DNA from: Parvularcula sp964556115
GTDB lineage: Bacteria > Pseudomonadota > Alphaproteobacteria > Caulobacterales > Parvularculaceae
Reading direction: 5' to 3'
Assembly: GCA_964556115.1 (NCBI GenBank)
Contig: CAZKVC010000003.1
Coordinates: 62,001 to 126,000 of the forward strand
Length of the DNA stretch: 64,000 bases
Positions within the stretch are counted from its first letter, which is position 1. Every line of letters begins with the position of its first letter. A model generated the notes under the pieces. The model ran no database searches. It was not told the origin of the DNA and worked only from the letters and a program-made list of their open reading frames with translations. Both the position numbers and the translations under genes were made by a program. Positions 34,817 through 43,895 of this stretch are shown here, piece by piece.

Positions 34817-35055
34817 GACCGGGTCACCGTAACGGCTTCCGCCTCTGACCGCCGCAGGGCGAGGACAGCGCGGCCAAGACGAATGGCAAGCGGCGTTCCC
34901 CCCAGGGGCCCGCGCGCCATGACGGCCACCTTCTCGCCTTCGATGAGACCATTGTCTTCGAGTTGCGCGGCAAGCTGGGGATCGGTCTGGTCGACCGAAT
35001 GGATGGTCGCTTCTTCACCAATCGCGAGGCTTGTCAGGGGGGCGGCCTTTTGCAT
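34813..35055 (-). CDS. feoA: Ferrous iron transport protein A
   Basis: 80-residue SH3-like cytoplasmic protein: 'APLTSLAIGEEATIHSVD' start and 'MARGPLGGTPLAIRLG' core, the family's usual layout. It stimulates FeoB GTPase/transport. ATG 35055 has GGGAG close upstream. Overlap of 4 nt with feoB. The zinc peptidase gene ends 40 bp upstream on the same strand, so co-transcription with it is possible. Confidence 0.92.
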   Translation of the reverse strand: MQKAAPLTSLAIGEEATIHSVDQTDPQLAAQLEDNGLIEGEKVAVMARGPLGGTPLAIRLGRAVLALRRSEAEAVTVTRS

Positions 35056-35095
35056 CCGCTCCCATCCCACAGCCGCGAATGCGTTGCAATACGAG

Positions 35096-35968
35096 TTAAA
35101 GCCGTTGCGCGCCCAGGGTGTCGCACGATCCCATCTCACCTGACTGGTAGCCGGCGGTGAACCACCGCTGACGCTGCTCGGAGGTGCCGTGGGTGAAGCT
35201 GTCCGGCACCACCCGGCCCTGCGACTTGCGCTGCAGCGTGTCGTCGCCGATGGCGCTGGCGGCGCGGAGAGCTTCTTCGATGTCTCCGTCTTCGAGCGGG
35301 ATCTGGGTGCGCCGGGCCCAGACACCGGCGAGACAGTCGGCCATCAGCTCGAGACGGACCGAATAGGCGTTCTTCGTCGCCTCGTCCCGCGCCCGCGCCT
35401 GGAGGCGCCGCACTTCCTGGCTGATCCCGGTAACGGTCTGGATGTGGTGGCCTACCTCATGGGCAACGACATAGGCTTGGGCGAAGTCGCCGGGAGCGCC
35501 GAAGCGGCTCGAAAGCTGGTCGAAGAACTCGGTGTCGAGATAGACCTGCCGGTCGCCGGGGCAGTAGAACGGTCCGACCGCCGAGGACGCCACGCCGCAA
35601 CCCTCCGTCCTGACCCCGCCGGAGAAGAGATTGAGCGTCGGCTCCGGGTAGTCGCCAAGGCCTTCCTCGCGGAAGACTTCGGTAAAGACCCGTTCGGTGG
35701 AAAGAAGGGTCGCGCCGACGAGGTCATCATAGCGCGTATCGACCTGCCCCGACCCGGGGGCGGGACCGGAGGTCAAAGGGTTGATGCCGAGACTGCTGGC
35801 AAGGAACAGGCCTGCGCCAAGAACGAGCACCCCGACGATGCCGAAACGGCTGAAGACGAAGCGAAAGAGAGCGAAAAGGACGAAGGCGCCCCCGCCGCCG
35901 AGATTGCTTCCCCCCTCCCCGCGCCTATCACGAATGTTGTCGGATTGGCCGAAATCCTCAAAGCGCAT
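35096..35968 (-). CDS. YpfJ-family neutral zinc metallopeptidase
   Basis: 290 residues: a cytoplasmic N-terminal glycine-rich segment, one membrane helix (about 29-60) and a catalytic domain with HEVGHH (His170-Glu171, His174). The 'MRFEDFGQSDNIRDRRG' start and the 'ELMADCLAGVWA' segment (third zinc ligand region) are diagnostic of the KPN_02809/YpfJ family. CAGGAGA is 7 nt before ATG 35968. Substrate unknown. Confidence 0.93.
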   Translation of the reverse strand: MRFEDFGQSDNIRDRRGEGGSNLGGGGAFVLFALFRFVFSRFGIVGVLVLGAGLFLASSLGINPLTSGPAPGSGQVDTRYDDLVGATLLSTERVFTEVFREEGLGDYPEPTLNLFSGGVRTEGCGVASSAVGPFYCPGDRQVYLDTEFFDQLSSRFGAPGDFAQAYVVAHEVGHHIQTVTGISQEVRRLQARARDEATKNAYSVRLELMADCLAGVWARRTQIPLEDGDIEEALRAASAIGDDTLQRKSQGRVVPDSFTHGTSEQRQRWFTAGYQSGEMGSCDTLGAQRL

Positions 35969-36017
35969 GGCGGGTCTCCTGTTGCCGCAGGGTCAACACT
36001 TCCCGCCCAGGAGCGTT

Positions 36018-36488
36018 CTATCGCAGAAGCTCTGTGCGCACCTTCAGCGACCGCGTCGCCACCGCGATCTCTCGCAGGAAGAAGGACAGCCCGACGGTGA
36101 GAAGGCTCATCGTTGCGATGAAGAGAATGGAGACAACGAGGCTGAACCTGAAGGGCAGCAGCTGTTCGAGGAACAGAAGCGCCACGACGAAACAGACCAG
36201 AAGCGCCGATGCCGAGGTGGCGTAGATCGCATAGTTGATCGAGCTGATCCTGATGCTGAGCGCGCGCAGTTCGTCGCTGTGACGCAGATAGACGATCTCC
36301 TCCTCGCCCCCTTCGATCAGGCCTTCGAGAAGCCGGGCACGGTCCACCGTCCGGCCCAGACGCGCCGTCATGACGTTCAGGAGGGCACCAATGCCCGCGA
36401 GAAGGAAGATCGGCCCCAAGGCCAGCGAAATGGCCTCAGCCGTCGATTGCGGCTCCATGAAAAGCGCAATGCCGACCTGAACGGACAC
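36018..36488 (-). CDS. DUF2721-family membrane protein
   Basis: 156 residues with three hydrophobic segments (about 19-40, 85-108, 115-137). 'LLNVMTARLGRTVDRAR' after the first helix, then 'SINYAIYATSASALLVC', matches DUF2721. Function unknown. The start is uncertain: GTG 36488 and ATG 36458 both lack a clear ribosome site. It is in line with the zinc peptidase gene, 49 bp upstream of it. Confidence 0.8.
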   Translation of the reverse strand: MSVQVGIALFMEPQSTAEAISLALGPIFLLAGIGALLNVMTARLGRTVDRARLLEGLIEGGEEEIVYLRHSDELRALSIRISSINYAIYATSASALLVCFVVALLFLEQLLPFRFSLVVSILFIATMSLLTVGLSFFLREIAVATRSLKVRTELLR

Positions 36489-36614
36489 CGGTCAAGGTAA
36501 AGAATCCTTTCCCCTCACGCGGTTGTTATAGGACTTTCTTAACCCTCGAACGAACTCCACCCGGCGCGGAAGGGTTCCCTGACCGTGCCCCCGCAACAGG
36601 AACGAGGACATTTT

Positions 36615-37178
36615 ATGAAAAAGCTTCTTATCGCTACCAGCGTCGCTGCGACAATGATGGCTGCCCCCGCCCACGCTGCTCTTGAAGCAGTTCAGGGCGA
36701 TCTGAATCTCACCGGCACCGACGGTGTTCGTCTCGAGAACAACGACGTCAACGACATCGGTGCCCTTCTCGAAGCCAACAACACGGCCGTCGTCACCACC
36801 GATGGCGTGAGCCTGGTCCGTCTGACCTTCGACGTCGACCAGTCCGAGCCGACCCAACCGGACGGCCAGGGTATCTATGACCTGACCCTCAACGTCACGG
36901 GCTCGATGGGTACGAACCAGAGCTTCACCATCACGGCCGACGAAGCCGGCAATGGTAACCAGATCCTCGATGTTGCTCAGTTCAACATCATGCAGGGCGA
37001 AACGCTGACCTTCGTCTTCTCGGGTGAAGGCTTCACCTTTGGCGGCTTCAGCCCGCAATACACGATCAACGTGTTCGGCAACCCGCAAGCTGAAGTTCCG
37101 GTCCCCGCGGCTGGTCTTCTGTTCATGACGGCACTCGGTGGCCTCGCTGCCGCCCGCCGGAAGCGTCAGGCTGCCTGA
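36615..37178 (+). CDS. VPLPA-CTERM-type exported protein
   Basis: 187 residues. A signal peptide cleaves after 'APAHA'. The mature body is acidic and beta-rich without a recognised domain. The C-terminus is a sorting tripartite signal: VPVPAAGLLF motif, hydrophobic helix, and a basic tail (ARRKRQ). Such proteins are processed by an exosortase-type enzyme and usually end up in extracellular polysaccharide or the cell surface. No exosortase gene lies in the window. GAGGA is 6 nt before ATG 36615. Base use is less GC-rich than its neighbours, as expected for a highly expressed gene. It is monocistronic, with its own terminator. Confidence 0.88.
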   Translation: MKKLLIATSVAATMMAAPAHAALEAVQGDLNLTGTDGVRLENNDVNDIGALLEANNTAVVTTDGVSLVRLTFDVDQSEPTQPDGQGIYDLTLNVTGSMGTNQSFTITADEAGNGNQILDVAQFNIMQGETLTFVFSGEGFTFGGFSPQYTINVFGNPQAEVPVPAAGLLFMTALGGLAAARRKRQAA

Positions 37179-37204
37179 GCGCGCTAGCGTTACGACCGAC
37201 CAAG

Positions 37205-37236
37205 AAGAGGGCGTCCCTTCGGGGCGCCCTTTTTAT
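37205..37236 (+). terminator. Terminator of the VPLPA-CTERM gene
   Basis: AGGGCGTCCC (37208-37217) pairs with GGGGCGCCCT (37221-37230) around a 3-nt loop, with one T-G wobble, followed by a run of T (37230-37234). Confidence 0.85.
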
Positions 37237-37299
37237 TTGAGCGCACCCGGCCTGCTTTTCACTTGCGCTGCAGTGCAAAAAGCTGCACCCGCCGCGGCC

Positions 37300-39144
37300 A
37301 TGACCGAAGAGCTGCGCAATATTGCGATCATCGCCCATGTCGACCACGGCAAGACGACCCTGGTGGACGAAATGCTTCGCCAATCCGGCACTGTCCAGGC
37401 CCACCAGGACATGGCCGAGAGGGCCATGGACTCCGGCGATATCGAGCGCGAGCGCGGCATCACCATTCTGGCCAAGGCCACCTCGGTCCTTTGGGAAAAG
37501 GGCGACAAGCCCGTCCGCATCAATATCGTCGATACCCCCGGCCACGCCGATTTCGGCGGGGAGGTGGAACGCATCCTCTCCATGGTTGATGGCTGCGTCC
37601 TCCTGATCGACGCGGCAGAGGGGCCGATGCCCCAGACCAAGTTCGTGCTCTCGAAAGCCCTCGCTCTCGGCCTGCGCCCCATCGTCTGCCTCAACAAGGT
37701 GGACCGGCCCCAAGCCGAACCGGACAATGCGCTCGATGCGGCTTTCGACCTCTTCGCGGCGCTCGGCGCATCGGACGAACAACTCGACTTTCCGGTCCTT
37801 TATGCCTCGGGCCGAGACGGCTGGGCCGACGACGAGGAGCATGGCGCGCGCCAGGATCTGACGCCTATGTTCGAACGGATCGTTGCCCACGTCCCCCCGC
37901 CCCCCGTGGCGGAGGACGCGGCAGGCGAGCCCTTCCAGATGCTCTCCACCACGCTGGAGGCTGACGCCTTCCTCGGGCGCATTCTCACCGGCCGGGTGAA
38001 CCAGGGCACGGCCAGGGCAGGCATGACCCTCAAGGCACTGGCCGCCGACGGCTCCGAGATCGAACGGGTGCGGATTACCAAGGTTCTCGCCTTCCGGGGG
38101 CTTTCCCGCCAGCCTATCGACGAGGCGCGGCCCGGCGATATCGTCGCGATCGCCGGCTTCCAGAAGGCATCGGTCGCGGACACGCTCTGCGATCTTTCGG
38201 TCAATGACGCCCTTCCTGCCCAGCCGATCGACCCGCCGACCCTTTCGATCCGTGTTGCCCCCAATGACAGCCCCCTTGCCGGGCGCGAAGGTGACAAGGT
38301 GCAGTCGCGGGTCATCCGTGAACGGCTCCTTCGACAGGCCGAAGGCGATGTTGCCATCCAGGTCACCGAAAGCGAAGGCGGCGACGCCTATGAGGTCGCC
38401 GGTCGCGGCGAGCTGCAGCTGGGTGTCCTCCTAGAGAACATGCGCCGCGAAGGTTTCGAGCTTGCCGTCTCCCGCCCGCGCGTTGTCACGCGTAAGGACG
38501 AAAACGGCCAGATCCTCGAGCCGATCGAGGAAGTCACCATCGACGTCGATGACGAGCATACCGGTGCGGTCATCGAGAAGCTGACCCAGCGCAGGGCGGA
38601 ACTCATCGAGATGAAACCGTCAGGGGGCGGAAAGACCCGCCTGATCCTCAATGCGCCGGCGCGATCCCTCATCGGTTACCATTCGGAATTTCTCACCGAC
38701 ACCCGGGGATCGGGCATCATGAACCGCGCCTATCTCGAACATGCGCCCTTCAAAGGCGCGATCGAGACCCGGCGGCAGGGCGCGCTCATTTCCAACGGCG
38801 ATGGTGACAGTGTCCCCTTCGCGCTCTGGAACCTGGAAGAGCGCGGCGTCCTGTTCATCGGTCCGGGCGAGAAGGTCTACAAGGGCATGGTCATCGGCGA
38901 GAACGCCAAGCCCCAGGATCTCGACGTCAATCCTTTGAAGGCGAAGCAGCTCACCAATATCCGCGCCGCAGGCAAGGACGACGCGGTGCGCCTGACCCCG
39001 CCGCGGCGGCTCTCCCTTGAAGAGGCGATCAGCTATATCGGCGATGACGAACTGGTCGAGGTGACGCCGAAGAATATCCGCCTGCGCAAACGCGAACTCG
39101 AACCCCATTTGCGCAAACGCCGGGCCAAGGAAGAGGCGGCCTAG
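37300..39144 (+). CDS. typA: Translational GTPase TypA/BipA
   Basis: 614-residue ribosome-associated GTPase of the EF-G class. 'IAHVDHGKTTLVDEML' (G1), 'RERGITI' (G2), 'DTPGHADFGGEV' (G3) and 'NKVDRP' (G4) are clear, followed by the BipA-specific C-terminal domain ('ETRRQGALISNGDGDSVPFALWNLEERGVLFIGPGEKVYKGM'). ATG 37300 is chosen for family fit; the ribosome site is poor. A near-palindrome TTGCGCTGCAGTGCAA (37263-37278) lies 21 bp upstream. The stop overlaps the stop of the convergent lipase-like gene in a CTAG palindrome. BipA acts in stress adaptation and 50S assembly. Confidence 0.96.
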   Translation: MTEELRNIAIIAHVDHGKTTLVDEMLRQSGTVQAHQDMAERAMDSGDIERERGITILAKATSVLWEKGDKPVRINIVDTPGHADFGGEVERILSMVDGCVLLIDAAEGPMPQTKFVLSKALALGLRPIVCLNKVDRPQAEPDNALDAAFDLFAALGASDEQLDFPVLYASGRDGWADDEEHGARQDLTPMFERIVAHVPPPPVAEDAAGEPFQMLSTTLEADAFLGRILTGRVNQGTARAGMTLKALAADGSEIERVRITKVLAFRGLSRQPIDEARPGDIVAIAGFQKASVADTLCDLSVNDALPAQPIDPPTLSIRVAPNDSPLAGREGDKVQSRVIRERLLRQAEGDVAIQVTESEGGDAYEVAGRGELQLGVLLENMRREGFELAVSRPRVVTRKDENGQILEPIEEVTIDVDDEHTGAVIEKLTQRRAELIEMKPSGGGKTRLILNAPARSLIGYHSEFLTDTRGSGIMNRAYLEHAPFKGAIETRRQGALISNGDGDSVPFALWNLEERGVLFIGPGEKVYKGMVIGENAKPQDLDVNPLKAKQLTNIRAAGKDDAVRLTPPRRLSLEEAISYIGDDELVEVTPKNIRLRKRELEPHLRKRRAKEEAA

Positions 39145-41003
39145 ACCCGCTCGAGAACGGGCAGGCGCTCCGGCGCCTTCCCGCCTGCCGGGAACGAGAC
39201 CCGGGGCTGCGTGGTCAGTGTCTCCGCCCGCGCCAGAATTTCATCCGGGGTCGGCTTGTCGTCCTTGTAGTGCGCCTGGGTCCGCTCATGCCTGCGGCGG
39301 TCCTCGCGCAGGTGCTGAGGACCCCGCATCTCCGCTTCCTCATCCTTCTCGGACATGATCGCGTAAGCGACCATGCGCGTGAAAAGCGGTGAGCGGAAAT
39401 AGGAGGTATGGATCAGGGACCGGAAGTTGAACTGTTTCAGCAAGAAGGCGATGAAGTCGACATTGTTGTCCTTCCCCGAACCGCCAGCCAGCGCCTGCCG
39501 CATCCGCCGCGTCGTTTCGTAAGCTGCGTCATTCGCGCCTTCGAAAAGCTCCGTCTCGACCACATCAGGCAGGCTGTCCCCACGAAGTTCGGAGAAAAGG
39601 CCAACACCGCGGCCTTGCGCACCCAATGTGCCGGGGCTTTCGGCCGAGCGTACGATGCGGCCATAACCGCCGTCGTCACCAAAGGCTCTCTTGTACAGCA
39701 TCCGGATTATGCGGCCGAGCGTCTTGTAGCCGGTACGAACGATGGCTTGCTGGAACTGGGCAAGAACGACCACCAGCGCAATCGCAAGCAGCAAGGGGGA
39801 AGCCTGAACCAGACCTTCGAGCAACGTATTGTTCTGGCTTGTTATGAAGTCAGGGAAACGCACGAGCTCAGGCTCTTCTTTCAGCCCGAAGACGCGATCG
39901 AAGGCATCCTGCAACCGGCCGACGAAACCTGTTCTTTCCGATGCCTCGTTGACCTGCTTGACGAATATGTTGTTGTCGATCCATGCGAGGGCTGCGAACC
40001 CTCCGATGGAAGCTGCGGTTCCCAACGCCGCTGGCCCAAGAGCCTTACCCCAACCGGTCTTCCGCTCAGCCAGCCTGTCAGGCTCGGGCAGGCTGTTCTC
40101 GGGCTTTGCGTCATCGAGGCGGCTCAAGAGCGCGACAGCCTCATCCATCTCGCTGTAGAGATTGAACCAGCGTCGCCCATAGAAGGCATGCACGCGCCGA
40201 TAGTTCTCCTCCTTGAACATGCGATGGAGCGAAGTGGCGCCGCCTTTCGCGAACTTTCGGTTGAACCGAAGCCGCTTTATGATCCGTGCAATGAGCGTAT
40301 GCAGCAGAAGTCCCAATCCGAACAGCAGTGCGGTGGTCGGTATGCCAATCGAAGGGAACAGGAAAAAGAAACCGGCGGCCAGAACGATCCACCGCCAGGC
40401 CCGTTTGATCATCCCGCCGATAAATTCGAGCGCGATATTCCACGGTCTGTGAGGAAGAAGCTCGAGGAACGGTGTCCCGACAGTGATCCAGCTGCGCAAG
40501 CGCGACCGGAAAGGGTCTGCGCCGCGAAGCGCGTCACGCATCTGATCATTCGGATAAAGATCGAACTGGGTGAGATGGCCCCTCTTCGGGTCCATGCTTT
40601 TGAGGAGAGCCGCGATGTCCTTCCGCTCGTTGGGCGCCAGATCATGCCAAGCCTCTCGCCCTGCATGAAGCAGCGCTTCGAGGAGCACATTCCCGCCGTG
40701 AGAATGGGCGATGACGTGGATCTCCGCGTCAGCCGCTTCGGCCTGCTCCGCGAGCTTGCGAAGATACGTAAAGAGACGGTGCCCGGCGATGTGGCGGGCT
40801 TCCTTGCTGTTGGCACCATCCCAGGAAAAGCGGTGCCATTCGACTTGCGGCTCGGATTGACCAAGCGCCTTCGCAAGTTCTGCGATGCGGGCGTTCAGCG
40901 TCGAAGCGAACCGGCTCTCCGATTGCCACCAGCGGCGTGCATCGTCGGGAAGAAGGGCGTCGTCGCCCGTGCCATGCACCGTCACGATGTAAAGCTTGGT
41001 CAT
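39141..41003 (-). CDS. Large membrane-associated alpha/beta-hydrolase (lipase-like)
   Basis: 620 residues. The N-terminal ~200 residues look like an alpha/beta-hydrolase: 'IVTVHGTGDD' oxyanion-loop start and a nucleophile elbow IAHSHGG (Ser101). Two hydrophobic segments follow (about 203-250), then a long charged region, and two more (about 335-350 and 415-430), so it should sit in the inner membrane. The rest has no recognised domain. Substrate unknown. Convergent overlap with typA by 4 nt. Possibly a PGAP1/lipase-type protein; the enzyme class is moderately sure, the role not. Confidence 0.68.
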   Translation of the reverse strand: MTKLYIVTVHGTGDDALLPDDARRWWQSESRFASTLNARIAELAKALGQSEPQVEWHRFSWDGANSKEARHIAGHRLFTYLRKLAEQAEAADAEIHVIAHSHGGNVLLEALLHAGREAWHDLAPNERKDIAALLKSMDPKRGHLTQFDLYPNDQMRDALRGADPFRSRLRSWITVGTPFLELLPHRPWNIALEFIGGMIKRAWRWIVLAAGFFFLFPSIGIPTTALLFGLGLLLHTLIARIIKRLRFNRKFAKGGATSLHRMFKEENYRRVHAFYGRRWFNLYSEMDEAVALLSRLDDAKPENSLPEPDRLAERKTGWGKALGPAALGTAASIGGFAALAWIDNNIFVKQVNEASERTGFVGRLQDAFDRVFGLKEEPELVRFPDFITSQNNTLLEGLVQASPLLLAIALVVVLAQFQQAIVRTGYKTLGRIIRMLYKRAFGDDGGYGRIVRSAESPGTLGAQGRGVGLFSELRGDSLPDVVETELFEGANDAAYETTRRMRQALAGGSGKDNNVDFIAFLLKQFNFRSLIHTSYFRSPLFTRMVAYAIMSEKDEEAEMRGPQHLREDRRRHERTQAHYKDDKPTPDEILARAETLTTQPRVSFPAGGKAPERLPVLERV

Positions 41004-41225
41004 TTGCCTGCCCGCGTCCTGGCCCTGAGATCATGATGCAAAGGGGCGGGCGCTCCTGTCATCCCTGTCATGCAGTTGCTTCGGCGATCGGTGTATCGAC
41101 CCGGCGCGGCCGGACCGCCGCTTTCTTCACGGCACGTCAAGGAAGCCCTGTCTTCTTGCCCGCTTCCTCTTGCCGCCTTCCCCCAGTTTGAGGCATTGGG
41201 TAGCAAAATCCTTCAAGGAGAGCCG

Positions 41226-41651
41226 ATGTCCGATTCCGTTCGCCAAGTGAAATTCATTCCCGGTGAGACTGCGCCCGTCTCGCCGCACCTTCAGGTGTGG
41301 AAGTTCACTCCCACCATGGCGGCGTCGATCTCCCAGCGGATCAGCGGCGTGGGCAATGCGATCGGCATGCTTCTGCTCGTGCTGTGGGTGGGTTCGGCCG
41401 CCCTTTCCGAAAGCGCCTTCGACGCGGTGAACGGTTTCCTCGCCTCGCCGATCGGTCTCATCCTGTTGGCAGGTTTCACGCTTTCGGTGATGTTCCACCT
41501 CTGTAATGGACTGCGCTATCTCGCCATGGATTCGGGCCGACTTCTGTCGCGCCAAGGCAGCAGCACCGCATCGCTCATCGCCTTTCTGGCCGCGCCGGTC
41601 CTGACGGCACTCATCTTCTTCGTCGCCTTCACCATGGGAGGGGCGAACTGA
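41226..41651 (+). CDS. sdhC: Succinate dehydrogenase cytochrome b556 subunit
   Basis: 141-residue three-helix membrane anchor of complex II. 'SPHLQVWKFTPTMAASISQRISG' is the family start (a Gln replaces the common His in HRISG), and the haem-ligand segment 'MFHLCNGLRYLAMD' holds the axial His. AAGGAG is 5 nt before ATG 41226. It is first of sdhCDA, sharing one base with sdhD (TGATG). Confidence 0.94.
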   Translation: MSDSVRQVKFIPGETAPVSPHLQVWKFTPTMAASISQRISGVGNAIGMLLLVLWVGSAALSESAFDAVNGFLASPIGLILLAGFTLSVMFHLCNGLRYLAMDSGRLLSRQGSSTASLIAFLAAPVLTALIFFVAFTMGGAN

Positions 41652-41989
41652 TGGCCAGCGCCGCGACCAAGCATTTTATCCGCCAGCGCACCACGGCCCT
41701 CATCCAGGTGCCGCTCACGATCTGGCTCGTCATTTCGATCATCGGCATGGCCGGCGCGTCACGCGACATGATGCTCGACTGGGTCTCGACCTGGTGGGTG
41801 GCGGTGCTTCTCGTCGCATGGTTTCTCTCGGTCCCGCTTCATATGTCGATCGGACTGGGAGACATCATCGATGACTATCTGCACAAGAAGGGCACGCGGA
41901 AGTCGATGAGCCTTCTGAACTCCATCTACGCCTTGCTGATCGGGATTGCGGGGGTCTTCTCCGTCATCGCCATCACCCTGATCGCCTGA
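41651..41989 (+). CDS. sdhD: Succinate dehydrogenase membrane anchor subunit
   Basis: 112-residue hydrophobic subunit with three membrane helices. 'VPLHMSIGLGDIIDDYLH' holds the expected haem ligand His and the quinone-site Asp/Tyr. Start overlaps the sdhC stop by one base; sdhA follows after 22 bp. Confidence 0.93.
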   Translation: MASAATKHFIRQRTTALIQVPLTIWLVISIIGMAGASRDMMLDWVSTWWVAVLLVAWFLSVPLHMSIGLGDIIDDYLHKKGTRKSMSLLNSIYALLIGIAGVFSVIAITLIA

Positions 41990-42011
41990 ACCCCGAAGAG
42001 GTTTTTCGTTT

Positions 42012-43811
42012 ATGTCCGCCACCAAGCCGGTTTCGAGCTATGAGATCATCGACCACGCCTATGACGTCGTCGTCGTGGGCGCGGGGGGATCGGGGCTGCG
42101 CGCCACGCTGGGCGCTGCGGAAGCGGGGCTGAAGACGGCCTGCGTCACCAAGGTCTTCCCGACCCGCTCCCACACCGTTGCGGCGCAAGGCGGCATCTCC
42201 GCTTCGCTCGGCAATATGGGTGAGGATGACTGGCGCTGGCACATGTACGACACCGTGAAGGGGTCGGACTGGCTGGGCGACCAGGACTCCATCGAATATC
42301 TCTGCAAGAACGCCCCCGCCGCGGTCTATGAGCTCGAGCACTGGGGCGTGCCCTTCAGCCGCACCGAAGAGGGCAAGATCTACCAGCGCGCTTTTGGCGG
42401 CATGACCAAGAATTTCGGCGAAGGCCCCGTGCAGCGCACCTGCGCCGCGGCGGACCGGACCGGCCACGCGATCCTGCACACGCTTTACGGCCAGGCCGTC
42501 AGGCGGCAGGCCCAGTTCTTCATCGAGTATTTCGCCCTCGACCTCATCATGGAAGGCGGCGAATGCCGCGGCGTGATGGCCTGGAACCTGGCGGATGGGA
42601 CGATCCACCGCTTCCGCTCGAAGATGGTGATCCTCGCCACCGGCGGCTATGGCCGCGCCTATTTCTCCGCCACCTCCGCCCACACCTGCACCGGCGACGG
42701 CAACGCGATGGTACTGCGTGCGGGGCTGCCGCTTCAGGACATGGAGTTCGTGCAGTTCCACCCCACCGGGATCTACGGCGCAGGTTGCCTGATCACGGAA
42801 GGCGCGCGCGGCGAAGGCGGTTATCTTACCAACTCCGAAGGCGAGCGCTTCATGGAGCGCTACGCACCTTCCGCGAAAGACCTCGCCAGCCGGGACGTCG
42901 TCAGCCGCGCCATGACCATGGAGATCCGTGAGGGCCGCGGCGTGGGCAAGGGCAGCGACCACATCCACCTGCACCTCAACCATATTCCTGCGGAGACCCT
43001 GGCCGAGCGCCTGCCGGGCATCTCCGAGACCGCCCGGATCTTCGCCGGCGTCGATGTCACCAAAGAGCCGATCCCGGTTCTTCCCACCGTGCATTATAAT
43101 ATGGGCGGCATCCCGACGAACTATCACGGCGAGGTCCTCACCAAGACCGGCGACAATGCCGACACGGTGGTCCCGGGCCTGATGGCCATCGGTGAAGCCG
43201 GCTGCGTGTCGGTTCACGGCGCGAACCGGCTTGGTTCGAACAGCCTGATCGACCTCGTGGTCTTCGGCCGCGCGGCGGGCCTCCGCTGCGCCGAGGTCAT
43301 CGACCCTTCCGAGCCGGTGCCCGATTTCGGCGCCGACAAGGGCGACAAGGCGCTCGAGCGTCTCGACCGCTTCCGCTACGCCGAGGGCAAGACCCCCACC
43401 GCCGAGCTGCGCCTCGAAATGCAGAAGGTGATGCAGAACAACGCCGCGGTCTTCCGTACAGGCGACGTCCTGAAGGAAGGCCAGGAGCTCATCCGCAAGG
43501 TCTATAGCGGCGGAGACGATATCGACGTGACCGACCGGACGATGATCTGGAACACGGATCTCGTCGAGACCCTCGAATACGACAATCTCATCGCCCAGGC
43601 GATCGTCACCATCGACAGTGCTGCCAACCGTGAGGAAAGCCGCGGTGCCCACGCCCGCGAGGACTTCCCCGACCGTGACGACGAGAACTGGATGAAGCAC
43701 ACCATTTCCTGGTTCGAAAACGGCGAGAGCGATATCGACTACCGCCCGGTGCACACCTGGACCCTGTCGAACGAGATCAGCTATATCGAACCGAAAAAGC
43801 GGGTTTACTGA
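42012..43811 (+). CDS. sdhA: Succinate dehydrogenase flavoprotein subunit
   Basis: 599-residue catalytic subunit. FAD fold 'VVVGAGGSGLRATLG', covalent FAD His in 'RSHTVAAQGG', substrate-site 'HPTGIYGAG', and 'HGANRLGSNSLIDLVVFGRAAG'. The C-terminal KKRVY ending is typical. It is unusual that no sdhB follows: a terminator comes 50 bp after the stop and then unrelated genes. The iron-sulfur subunit must be encoded elsewhere. Confidence 0.97.
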   Translation: MSATKPVSSYEIIDHAYDVVVVGAGGSGLRATLGAAEAGLKTACVTKVFPTRSHTVAAQGGISASLGNMGEDDWRWHMYDTVKGSDWLGDQDSIEYLCKNAPAAVYELEHWGVPFSRTEEGKIYQRAFGGMTKNFGEGPVQRTCAAADRTGHAILHTLYGQAVRRQAQFFIEYFALDLIMEGGECRGVMAWNLADGTIHRFRSKMVILATGGYGRAYFSATSAHTCTGDGNAMVLRAGLPLQDMEFVQFHPTGIYGAGCLITEGARGEGGYLTNSEGERFMERYAPSAKDLASRDVVSRAMTMEIREGRGVGKGSDHIHLHLNHIPAETLAERLPGISETARIFAGVDVTKEPIPVLPTVHYNMGGIPTNYHGEVLTKTGDNADTVVPGLMAIGEAGCVSVHGANRLGSNSLIDLVVFGRAAGLRCAEVIDPSEPVPDFGADKGDKALERLDRFRYAEGKTPTAELRLEMQKVMQNNAAVFRTGDVLKEGQELIRKVYSGGDDIDVTDRTMIWNTDLVETLEYDNLIAQAIVTIDSAANREESRGAHAREDFPDRDDENWMKHTISWFENGESDIDYRPVHTWTLSNEISYIEPKKRVY

Positions 43812-43861
43812 CCCCCTTGCGCAAAGGCGGGATGACAGGACGTTGTCCCACAGCCTAGGAT

Positions 43862-43894
43862 AAGCCCTCCCGTGGTCTCGCCGGAGGGCTTTTT
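43862..43894 (+). terminator. Terminator of sdhCDA
   Basis: A 9-bp perfect stem AAGCCCTCC (43862-43870) / GGAGGGCTT (43883-43891) with a 12-nt loop and five T. The 3' arm GGAGGG also lies 8 nt before the GTG start of the next gene and probably doubles as its ribosome site. Confidence 0.85.
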
Positions 43895-43895
43895 C

